Source of the DNA: Jeotgalibacillus salarius
Lineage (GTDB): Bacteria > Bacillota > Bacilli > Bacillales > Jeotgalibacillaceae
Direction of reading: 5' to 3'
Assembly (NCBI RefSeq): GCF_004405125.1
Contig: NZ_SORX01000004.1
Coordinates: 310,001-374,000, forward strand
Length of the DNA: 64,000 bases
Below, one piece after another: positions 18,469 through 25,831 of the stretch. The notes below the pieces were generated by a model. It did no database searches. It saw only the letters and a list, made by a program, of their open reading frames with translations, and was not told the DNA's origin. The translations under genes and the position numbers were made by a program. Each line of letters begins with the position of its first letter. The first letter of the stretch is position 1.

Positions 18469-19269
18469 TTAGTGCAAAGTACTTCTGATAAAATTAAGTG
18501 CTTTGAAAGTATTGTCTTCTATAGGGGTTGCCATATCCAACCGCAACAGAGGGATATTAAGCTTCTCCATTAATTCTGTCTTTTTTCGACCTTCATTCAG
18601 CGCGTCGAGGCATTCCGTATAAAGCTCATCACGGGTCAAGTGTTTATCAAGAAATATCCCGTGCCCCTTTTCGATGCGCGCTATTCTTCTTTCGTAATAA
18701 AGGTCAATGTCCAGATCACAATGAATCACACAAGCCGGGTGAAGATGATCCTTTCTAAAAGGGGAGTGATCCAGGTCAGTTAAATAGTTGAATGGATCGA
18801 TCATCCCTTCGTTATTATGAATAATCCCTTCTTCATAAATGACCGTATCTTTCACGTCAAAAAAGTCCAGCAGTGCAACGTCCTTTACAATGATTTTGTA
18901 GTAAAAATCAATTATTGCTGTTTGTGTAGAAGGGGAAAGTTTTCCTGAATCAGCCATATGTTTAATCAGAATTTTAAAGAAAAAATCATAATCAGAAAGC
19001 TGGGTATGCAGAATATCCGGTACAACTGTTCTTAATAGGTGGTCAATCATAAAGTGGTGACGGTCCTTAAACAGATCCATTTTTAAAAAAAGGTAAAATA
19101 GTTTGTCTAATTTATTTTTTGCAAGGTTGGATTGGTGAGTCAGTGCAATCTCTTTTTTTACCTCTGTGACACTTCTAAAAGAATCTTCATCAGTTCGGTT
19201 TTTTAACATTTCAAAATATAGGGTGGATTTTCCAGTAGCGGGTCCGCCAATAAACTCGATTCGCTCCAA
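18469..19269 (-). CDS. P-loop kinase-like protein of unknown role
   Basis: A 266-aa protein with Walker A GGPATGKST at residues 8-16, several acidic helices, and an Arg-rich lid-like stretch (YYERRIARIEKGHG) before a C-terminal IPLLRLDM strand. This pattern is like nucleoside/nucleotide or small-molecule kinases of the AAA_33/dNK type, but I do not recognise the subfamily. The start is TTG with AGGAG eight bases upstream on the minus strand. It lies between two plus-strand surface-polymer gene groups in the opposite direction, with its stop 15 bp from the ATP-grasp stop. A cargo for phosphorylation cannot be named. Confidence 0.72.
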   Translation of the reverse strand: MERIEFIGGPATGKSTLYFEMLKNRTDEDSFRSVTEVKKEIALTHQSNLAKNKLDKLFYLFLKMDLFKDRHHFMIDHLLRTVVPDILHTQLSDYDFFFKILIKHMADSGKLSPSTQTAIIDFYYKIIVKDVALLDFFDVKDTVIYEEGIIHNNEGMIDPFNYLTDLDHSPFRKDHLHPACVIHCDLDIDLYYERRIARIEKGHGIFLDKHLTRDELYTECLDALNEGRKKTELMEKLNIPLLRLDMATPIEDNTFKALNFIRSTLH

Positions 19270-19504
19270 GGCTCATTCTCCTAGCTGTAAGGTGGTATGT
19301 AAATTTTCGGTATAGTAAGTCTATTATAAATTTCTGTTTTGGAAATATCACTCACTTTTTATTTAAATAAAATTTAAATCAAAGACATCCTTTTTATAGG
19401 GGTGTTTTTTCTTTTTGAAAAGATGCTTGCTGGAGATCATCACTAAAAAAGCGCCTTACCAGCAGCTGCTAAAGAAATAATAACCCGTGAACGGAGGATG
19501 AAAC

Positions 19505-20581
19505 ATGAGTATGTTTGAAGTAATTACACAAAAAGAATGCTGGAATCAGGCGATGGAGCAGTTTCAGCAAATAGATGGCTACTATACTTTTTCATATGGA
19601 CAGGCTTTTGCTATCAGAGAAGAAGGAGAATTAATGGCTGTTTATTTTGAGGCCGAAAGAGTAAAGCTGTTTTACTCCTTTATTAAAAGAAAGATTGATG
19701 GAGTTGACATGGATGTGTATGATCTCGTTTCTCCTTATGGTTATGGCGGTCCTCATATTGAATGTCAGAGAGGGAATAGTGTGTCTGAGGTACTTCCGGA
19801 ATTTCTGAAGTGTTTTCGAAAGTTCTGTCTTGAAAATAATATTGTGACGGAGACGATCCGGTATCATCCACTCTATGGAAATGGGGAGTTATTCAAAAAT
19901 GATTTGCCTGTTGACTATGTCAGAAAGACAGTTGGCGTGGATCTTTCTCCATCGCTAGATGAAATCCGAATGGGTTATTCAAGCTCCAACAGAAGAAATA
20001 TACGGGCAGCAATCCGCAATGGTTTATCCTGTGAGGTGGTTCCAAAAACCGAACGAAACATCCGGTTGTTCACGGAGATGTACCACGAAACGATGAAAAG
20101 AAACGAGGCGGCACCTTATTACTTTTTTTCGGAAGAATTACTGCACTTACAATTAGAAGATACAAGTACAAACAAAACAGAATTATTGTTTGTAGAGCAC
20201 AAGGGAAAGATCGTGGGCGGAGCGATTCTAATGATTGGTCCTAAATATGCCTATTACCACTTAGGTGCTTCCCTTTCGGAGGCGTTATTGCTTCGGCCAA
20301 ATAACCTTCTGTTTGATTTCATGGTGAAGCGTGCCAGAGAAGAAGGCGCAGAAGTACTGTATCTTGGAGGAGGAACTGGGGAAAATGACAGCCTGTTTCG
20401 ATTTAAAGCATCCTTTTCACAGGGGTGTCATTACAATTTTTATGTAGGTAAGGTCATTCACGACAGTGATTTATACACTCGGATTCTGCAAGAGGGCAAA
20501 GCTGATGGGAATACAGATTATTTCCCTCTTTACAGGAGTGGGCAATGGAGATTTAATGTGAGATTAAAAAATGCAAAGTAA
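19505..20581 (+). CDS. FemAB/GNAT-like aminoacyl- or acyltransferase
   Basis: A 358-aa protein with the double-GNAT look of FemAB-type transferases: an N-terminal GNAT-like domain, SSSNRRNIRAAIRNGLSCEVV in the middle (the RRxIRxA acyl-binding segment) and a C-terminal GNAT domain (GGAILMIGPKYAYYHLGAS, ending RFKASFSQGCHYNFYVGK). FemAB enzymes use aminoacyl-tRNA to build peptidoglycan bridges; relatives in polysaccharide loci add amino acids or acyl groups to glycans. ATG start after GGAGG. The metallophosphoesterase gene follows 12 bp on. Substrate unknown. Confidence 0.82.
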   Translation: MSMFEVITQKECWNQAMEQFQQIDGYYTFSYGQAFAIREEGELMAVYFEAERVKLFYSFIKRKIDGVDMDVYDLVSPYGYGGPHIECQRGNSVSEVLPEFLKCFRKFCLENNIVTETIRYHPLYGNGELFKNDLPVDYVRKTVGVDLSPSLDEIRMGYSSSNRRNIRAAIRNGLSCEVVPKTERNIRLFTEMYHETMKRNEAAPYYFFSEELLHLQLEDTSTNKTELLFVEHKGKIVGGAILMIGPKYAYYHLGASLSEALLLRPNNLLFDFMVKRAREEGAEVLYLGGGTGENDSLFRFKASFSQGCHYNFYVGKVIHDSDLYTRILQEGKADGNTDYFPLYRSGQWRFNVRLKNAK

Positions 20582-20593
20582 AGGAACCTGACC

Positions 20594-21580
20594 ATGAAAA
20601 AATACAAAGTAGTGATAGCGGGGCTGATGATCTGCCCCCTGCTCATATTCCAGTATTACAAGGACAATCAATGGATCGTGATCAAACAGCACGATATTCA
20701 ATTGCCTGAACTTTCATCCGGTGAATCGGTGACCATTTTACAAGTTACTGATTTGCATGAAAAAAAATTTGGAAAAGAGCAGCAGCACCTGATTGAGAAA
20801 ATAAATGAGTCAGAGTACGACATGATCATTTTCACAGGTGACCTGATGGCTGAAAGGACGAATGAAGATTTCGGAATGATCTTTTCATTGATAGAAAGAA
20901 TAGACAATAGAGATCTTGCGTATTTTGTACAGGGGAATACAGATCCACCTGTTTATCAGCTCAATGATCAGAACGAAGTGGAAAAAAGTGATTTTGTGAA
21001 AGGATTGGAGGAGAGAAACGTAAAGCTTCTTGAAGGACCTGAAAAAATACAAACAGGTAATACAAGTCTTACTCTAGTTAATTATGATTTAGCTTCAGCT
21101 GCGCTGGATGGGACATTTCAGTACGTGGCCAGAAGAACGCTGACTGAACTTGAGAGAAGCATAAAGTATGAGAATTACCAGAATGATCTGCTAGCCGCAT
21201 TTCAGGAACCTTTGAAGTCCAGTGAAACGATTGTTGGGGTGACTCATTATCCAGTTGTCGATAATCAAATTGACTATTTATTAAGCGTTGGTCATCAAAA
21301 TGTTGAATTAATTGATCTAATCATCGCAGGACATTATCACGGCGGACAAATACGAATCCCATTTATGGGTGCGTTTTTTGTTCCAGAAGGATGGTATGAT
21401 AACCAGTTACTCCCCCCTCAAAATCGAGTAAAAGGTTTATGGGAATATGAAGGCATCCAGCAGTATGTCAGTACCGGTCTTGGCAGCAGCAATGCGATAC
21501 CTTTTTTAAATTTTCGTCTCTTTAATCCGCCTGAAATCAATTTAATTACACTAAAAAGCGCAGAATCTCAAAATAACTGA
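20594..21580 (+). CDS. Membrane-anchored metallophosphoesterase, variant active site
   Basis: A 328-aa calcineurin-like phosphoesterase with an N-terminal membrane anchor (residues 5-22), so the domain faces outside. Metal-site motifs are TDLHEKKFG (D-x-H), FTGDLM (GD), GVTHYPV (His) and IIAGHYHGGQIRIP (GHxH), close to YkuE/YaeI-like proteins. The central GNH(D/E) motif reads GNTD: the general-acid His is replaced by Thr at about residue 117. Activity may be altered. It forms a short operon with the FemAB-like gene and ends at a strong terminator shared with bioY. Confidence 0.85.
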   Translation: MKKYKVVIAGLMICPLLIFQYYKDNQWIVIKQHDIQLPELSSGESVTILQVTDLHEKKFGKEQQHLIEKINESEYDMIIFTGDLMAERTNEDFGMIFSLIERIDNRDLAYFVQGNTDPPVYQLNDQNEVEKSDFVKGLEERNVKLLEGPEKIQTGNTSLTLVNYDLASAALDGTFQYVARRTLTELERSIKYENYQNDLLAAFQEPLKSSETIVGVTHYPVVDNQIDYLLSVGHQNVELIDLIIAGHYHGGQIRIPFMGAFFVPEGWYDNQLLPPQNRVKGLWEYEGIQQYVSTGLGSSNAIPFLNFRLFNPPEINLITLKSAESQNN

Positions 21581-21597
21581 GAGATTCTGCGCTTTTC
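21555..21597. terminator. Bidirectional rho-independent terminator
   Basis: AAGCGCAGAATCTC and GAGATTCTGCGCTT form a 14-bp stem around a short A-rich loop, flanked by A and T runs on both sides. It serves the plus-strand phosphoesterase and the minus-strand bioY. Confidence 0.92.
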
Positions 21598-21598
21598 A

Positions 21599-22153
21599 CT
21601 ATGCCGTCTGTCCAAAACTCATCTGCGAACTCCTCAACCTATCCCTCACAGCGATCCCAATCCAGGCTGCAAGTAAAGCCTTAATCACACCTACTGCTAA
21701 AAACGGTGTCACACCTGATGCCAGTGCTGCCGGCCATGACAGATCGAGCAGAATCTTAAGCCAGATGGTACCGAATGTTAGAGTAACGATCATGCCGATC
21801 AAATTTGCGATGATCGCCATTTTGTATGTAAATGCTGTTTTTTCTAAGAATAGTCCTGTAAAAAAAGCTGCTGCAATAAACCCTACAATATATCCGCCCG
21901 TTGGACCTGCTACCACATGGGCGCCTCCTGCAAATCCTGCGAATACAGGCAGTCCAATAACCCCAAGCATCATATAGATCACCATTGAAAAAGCACCGTA
22001 CCTGCTCCCTAAAATGGTTGCGGCAATACCGACGGCTAGTGTTTGCCCGCTGATCGGCACAAGCGGCAGCGGAATTTCAATTTGGGCAAAAATTGCAGTG
22101 ACGGCTGCGAGCATACTGCTGAATAGATACATTCTTAGACGGTTTGATGACAT
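21599..22153 (-). CDS. bioY: BioY, biotin-binding S component of an ECF transporter
   Basis: A 184-aa membrane protein with five to six helices. It has the BioY hallmarks IPLPLVPISGQTLAV near the N-terminus and the HVVAGPTGGYIVGF motif in the centre. It binds biotin outside the membrane and works with the shared EcfAA'T energy module encoded elsewhere, or alone at low rate. AGGAGG precedes the ATG on the minus strand. A BirA-like operator lies upstream (22171-22203), predicting repression when biotin is sufficient. No biotin synthesis genes are adjacent, so the gene is a stand-alone uptake unit. Confidence 0.96.
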   Translation of the reverse strand: MSSNRLRMYLFSSMLAAVTAIFAQIEIPLPLVPISGQTLAVGIAATILGSRYGAFSMVIYMMLGVIGLPVFAGFAGGAHVVAGPTGGYIVGFIAAAFFTGLFLEKTAFTYKMAIIANLIGMIVTLTFGTIWLKILLDLSWPAALASGVTPFLAVGVIKALLAAWIGIAVRDRLRSSQMSFGQTA

Positions 22154-22170
22154 CTGAATTCCTCCTAAAT

Positions 22171-22203
22171 GAGTTAACTTACATCAAATTATAGTTTACA
22201 CAA
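22171..22203 (-). promoter_or_regulatory. BirA (biotin repressor) operator-like site
   Basis: GTTAAC (22173-22178) and GTTTAC (22194-22199) are separated by 15 bp in an AT-rich spacer. The Gram-positive BirA operator has the form TTGTTAAC, 14-16 bp, GTTAACAA. The right half differs from the ideal by one base. It lies about 20-45 bp upstream of the bioY start codon, as expected for a BirA-controlled gene. Confidence 0.75.
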
Positions 22204-22484
22204 ACTTTACTGAATAAACCATTTATTTTTTCTCTTAGTTATTTTAAGAGTATTGTTGTTTCATCATAGATTGTAATTGGAGCAGAAATCGCAAGCCAAC
22301 TTTAATCATGACATTCTTTTAGAAAATACAACGACTGGATCGTATGAATAATATAGTGAGGGCTACAATAGACTGTTTATTAGTTATTTTTATATGGATG
22401 AATTCAAATGATTTTAATGTTTCTGCTTTAGTCCCAATAAATACGACTTGAAGAAAAAAAGCATAATGTCAAGAAGGAATATAA

Positions 22485-22506
22485 AATGTTCTTTACTAAG
22501 AACATT
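22485..22506. promoter_or_regulatory. SinR-type operator palindrome
   Basis: ATGTTCTT, TACT, AAGAACAT at 22486-22505 is a perfect inverted repeat, with one more paired base on each side (9-bp arms). It contains GTTCTTT, which matches the published SinR box GTTCTYT, and its mirror AAGAAC. It overlaps the predicted -35 element of the Pel operon promoter, the expected place for a repressor. Two SinR-like proteins are encoded in this window (1694 and 36738). Confidence 0.72.
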
Positions 22507-22520
22507 AATTTCTTTATAAT
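22492..22520 (+). promoter_or_regulatory. Predicted sigma-A promoter of the Pel operon
   Basis: -35 TTTACT, a 17-bp spacer, and a perfect -10 TATAAT at 22515-22520. Transcription would start near 22527, leaving a leader of about 265 nt before the TTG start at 22793. The -35 is imperfect (4 of 6), in keeping with a regulated promoter. Confidence 0.6.
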
Positions 22521-22792
22521 GAATAAAATACTTTGTTGTCTGAATCTGTGGAAGAGGCCGATCAAATTTTAGGTTAACTGATTAAAAGTTTCATAGAGGG
22601 AAAGTGTCCAACTTTATCTTAACCATCTTAAATGGTCAATGTTTTGAAATCTCATTAAAGTCAAATTTAACGTAACATTCAAACAAATCCATTGGTCGAT
22701 GTCATGTTAAGGAGGGTTTATGTTTTAATAGTTGGTCTATATTCACTGATTCATCACGAGAATGCTAAGTAATTAATGAAGGAGTGATCAAT

Positions 22793-24958
22793 TTGAGGGT
22801 ACTGGTTACAGGTGGATACGGTTTTATTGGATCCCACACAGCTGAGAAATTTTACAGAGAAGGGCACGATGTAACGATCATTGATAATTTAAGTACAGGT
22901 TCAAAAAAAAATGTGTCATTCAAACACAAATTTTATGAAATGGACGTTACCGATCATGCTTGTGATAAAGTTTTTGATTCAAGAAAATTCGATGCTGTCG
23001 TTCATTTAGCTGCGCAGGTGGACGTGGGCGTATCAATGAAGGATCCGTATAAAGATTCAGAGTCAAATGTACTTGGTCTTGCAAATATTCTGCAGCTTTC
23101 CCATAAGCATGGTGTGAAAAAAGTATTTTTCGCTTCTTCAGCAGCCGTCTACGGGTTGAATGAGCAAATTCCGCTGCAGGAAAGCGAAACGTGTGACCCT
23201 ATCTCAACCTATGGCATGAATAAGCATGTTGGTGAGATGTACTGCAATAAGTGGGGATCAATATATGACCTTGATACAGTTACGTTCCGTTTTTCGAACG
23301 TGTATGGTCCGCGTCAGGGAATGACCGGAGAAGGCGGAGTTGTGTCAAAGTTCATTATCCAGGCGTTGCAGCATGAGCCACTAACTGTCTTTGGAGATGG
23401 AGAACAGACAAGAGATTTTATTTATGTAGAAGATGTGGCTGAAGCGATCTTAAAAGCAATGGAATCACCTGTAACCGGCATTTACAATTTATCAGCCAAT
23501 ACACAGACCAGCGTCAACAATCTGATTGATGAATTGAATAAGTACTCTGACCTTGAAGATGTAGTTTATACAGATGAAGCGCCGGGAGACATTAAGCATT
23601 CGAGGCTTGATAATACGAGAGTGAAAAAAGACCTTGACTGGGTTCCACTGAATACTTTTGGTGAAGGATTCGAAAAAACTTTTGAATGGTTTAAAGAAAA
23701 TACCGAGTTTAAGAGGGAGAAAAAGAAAGCAGCTATTCCATTCTCTGAAAAAATTAACCGTTTTGGGTCAGGGCTGCCTTACGCAGAGAATCTGCTGCTG
23801 TTCGCTCTGGCGATCACTGCAAGTGTGTTTCTGCAGGATACATTCTTCATGGTTGACTTTATCCTTTTCTACATCGTTATTGCCGCTTCACTGTTTGGAA
23901 GAAATCAGTCACTGATCTCAGTCGGTCTCGGACTTTCATGGTTCCTGTTTGTTAACATTTCGAATGGAAGAGAACCAATTTCAATGCTTGTAGATATGAA
24001 TGCACTGATTCTGATGGGACTCTATGTGTTTGTCGGTCTGACATTGAGCTATGTGCTCGACAGAAAGGAAAAGGCGATTCAGTATACTCAGGAAGAATAT
24101 CGAACGCTTGATGAAAAGTATGGTTCATTACATGAGGTATATAAAGATACACTTCATGTGAAAAATGAGCTTCAGGAACAGGTTCTTTACACAAATAACA
24201 GCTACGGCAATGTCTATGAAATTGTAAGAGAATTAGATAGTTTAGATGAAGAAGAATTGCAGGAAGCTTCTGTCAAAATGGTAGAAAAGCTGATGAACAG
24301 AGGAGAAGCCGCTTTATTCAAAACTAATTACGACGGTAGCATGTCTGCAGTTGCAAAGTCAGATCTATTAATCGTCCAGGACACACTGTCACTACCCGAA
24401 GAAGCAAAAAATCAGATTTATGCGGGTAAAGTGTTCGTTAATAAGAACTTCAATGCAATGCTCCCCTCTATGCTTGCACCACTCTATATAGAAGGAAAAG
24501 TGTATGGGGTGATGGGCGTTTATCATCTGCCATTTGAAAAGTGTACACTGTTCTATCAGAACCTGTTGTCTATTGCTTTAAAGATGGTTGCTTCAGCGAT
24601 TGGAAAAGCACTTCTATACAAGTCCAGTGAGGAGTCGCAACGTTACATTGATGGAACTTCAGTGCTGAGACCGGGTTATTTTATTGAACTGCTTGAAAAC
24701 CGGGAGCGTGTAGCGAATCCATTCCAGGCACCGCAGACTTTGATTACGGTCGTTCACAATAACATTGAATTAGAAGAGCTCGCGAAAGTATTTGAACCTG
24801 CACTTGAAGAAAATGAATTTATGGGCCTCGATCAGGACGGTCATTTATGCTTTTTGATTTTCAATGACCAGGAAAACAAAGTGGAACATTTCCTTCAGCT
24901 GCTTGAGAATTCAGGATTTGAGTTGAACGTGACGCAGGAGGAAAAATACTATGGCTGA
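22793..24958 (+). CDS. pelD: Fusion of NAD-dependent epimerase (GalE/PelX-like) with PelD
   Basis: A 721-aa protein joining two usually separate Pel functions. Residues 1-310 are a UDP-sugar 4-epimerase (VTGGYGFIGS, SSAAVYG, YGMNKHVGE with Tyr-xxx-Lys), able to supply UDP-GalNAc or a related sugar for Pel. Residues 320-430 hold about four membrane helices. A coiled stretch, a GAF domain (about 480-615) and a short degenerate GGDEF-like domain (620-721) follow, which is the PelD layout. PelD normally binds c-di-GMP through an RxxD I-site; by my hand alignment the equivalent here reads LEEN (24803-24814), so binding may be lost. The TTG start is chosen for AAGGAG eight bases before it. pelE begins inside the last codons. 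Confidence 0.88.
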   Translation: MRVLVTGGYGFIGSHTAEKFYREGHDVTIIDNLSTGSKKNVSFKHKFYEMDVTDHACDKVFDSRKFDAVVHLAAQVDVGVSMKDPYKDSESNVLGLANILQLSHKHGVKKVFFASSAAVYGLNEQIPLQESETCDPISTYGMNKHVGEMYCNKWGSIYDLDTVTFRFSNVYGPRQGMTGEGGVVSKFIIQALQHEPLTVFGDGEQTRDFIYVEDVAEAILKAMESPVTGIYNLSANTQTSVNNLIDELNKYSDLEDVVYTDEAPGDIKHSRLDNTRVKKDLDWVPLNTFGEGFEKTFEWFKENTEFKREKKKAAIPFSEKINRFGSGLPYAENLLLFALAITASVFLQDTFFMVDFILFYIVIAASLFGRNQSLISVGLGLSWFLFVNISNGREPISMLVDMNALILMGLYVFVGLTLSYVLDRKEKAIQYTQEEYRTLDEKYGSLHEVYKDTLHVKNELQEQVLYTNNSYGNVYEIVRELDSLDEEELQEASVKMVEKLMNRGEAALFKTNYDGSMSAVAKSDLLIVQDTLSLPEEAKNQIYAGKVFVNKNFNAMLPSMLAPLYIEGKVYGVMGVYHLPFEKCTLFYQNLLSIALKMVASAIGKALLYKSSEESQRYIDGTSVLRPGYFIELLENRERVANPFQAPQTLITVVHNNIELEELAKVFEPALEENEFMGLDQDGHLCFLIFNDQENKVEHFLQLLENSGFELNVTQEEKYYG

Positions 24959-25814
24959 GTTCCTGATCATTTACTATATCGGATCTATTATTCTCACAGG
25001 ATTTCTGATTTTTAAAAGTAAGAAAAACAGACTGCTTAAAGTAGCGGCAGTCTTTTTCCTGCCACTTATCGGCTGGTTTGTACTATACGCATTGCTGAAA
25101 TCAACGGATGAATCAAAAAAGTATTCGTTTGAAGACAATGAAGCAACAGAAGATAACCTGTCCTCCACTTTTATGACTGTGAACGTTAAAGAAGAGGTAA
25201 ATGTGATTCCGATCCAGGATGCTTTACTGCTGAATGATAATCATACAAAACGAAAGATGCTCATTCATTCACTGAAAGAAAATACGATGTCTAATATGCA
25301 GGTGCTGCAAAAGGCACTGGAAAATGAAGATTCGGAGACTTCCCACTATGCAGCTTCGGCCATTGTTGAAATGAAAAGAAAAAGGCTGAATCATATAAGG
25401 GAAATCGAAGAAGCATTAAGCCGTAGAACAGATTCAGCTCTGCTGGCAGAGCATGCAAATGCGATACAGCTTTATATGGACAGCGGATTTCTTGATGATA
25501 CTGCTGAACAAAAGTACAGAGAAAAATTGACTCACACATTGAGTTTGTTAATTGAATCTAATGAAGCACTCCCTGAACACTACAAAATGAAGGTGGAAGC
25601 AGAACTGAGCCTGAGAAGATTCAGAGAAGCTCAAAATGCTTCCGGATTATTTTTAAAACAATATCCACTTGAAGAAACTGCATACCTCACGTCATTAAAA
25701 GTCTACTATGCGTCTAATGATTACTTTGGAATCAAACAGACGCTGAAAGAGATCAGAAAAAATCGGGTATTTCTTACGACTGAAGGGGCGAATGCGATCC
25801 GCTTCTGGAACTGA
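24951..25814 (+). CDS. pelE: PelE-like membrane/TPR protein
   Basis: A 287-aa protein with two N-terminal membrane helices (about 3-20 and 29-48) and a helical cytoplasmic region built of TPR-like repeats (ETSHYAASAIVEMKR, LRRFREAQNASGLFLKQYP). This matches PelE, which forms the inner-membrane synthase complex with PelD, PelF and PelG. It overlaps the pelD fusion by eight bases and has AGGAGG upstream inside pelD. The sequence is weakly conserved; the call depends on architecture and position. Confidence 0.82.
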   Translation: MAEFLIIYYIGSIILTGFLIFKSKKNRLLKVAAVFFLPLIGWFVLYALLKSTDESKKYSFEDNEATEDNLSSTFMTVNVKEEVNVIPIQDALLLNDNHTKRKMLIHSLKENTMSNMQVLQKALENEDSETSHYAASAIVEMKRKRLNHIREIEEALSRRTDSALLAEHANAIQLYMDSGFLDDTAEQKYREKLTHTLSLLIESNEALPEHYKMKVEAELSLRRFREAQNASGLFLKQYPLEETAYLTSLKVYYASNDYFGIKQTLKEIRKNRVFLTTEGANAIRFWN

Positions 25815-25831
25815 CTAGGAGGGAATTGAAC

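Larger units (their letters stand above)
22204..22792 (+). promoter_or_regulatory. Long AT-rich upstream and leader region of the Pel operon
   Basis: About 590 bp without a convincing gene. It contains the predicted sigma-A promoter (22492-22520) with an overlapping SinR-type palindrome, then about 265 nt of transcribed leader. The leader holds three TGGTCNAT direct repeats (22633, 22693, 22733), a two-codon ATG-TTT-TAA behind a perfect AAGGAGGG (22709-22728), and a weak 22-codon open frame (22704-22772). I see no c-di-GMP riboswitch signature. Confidence 0.5.

Noticed and set aside
22204-22792. c-di-GMP riboswitch in the Pel leader
   Set aside because: None of the conserved GEMM loop sequences could be found; the leader is AT-rich with only short repeats.
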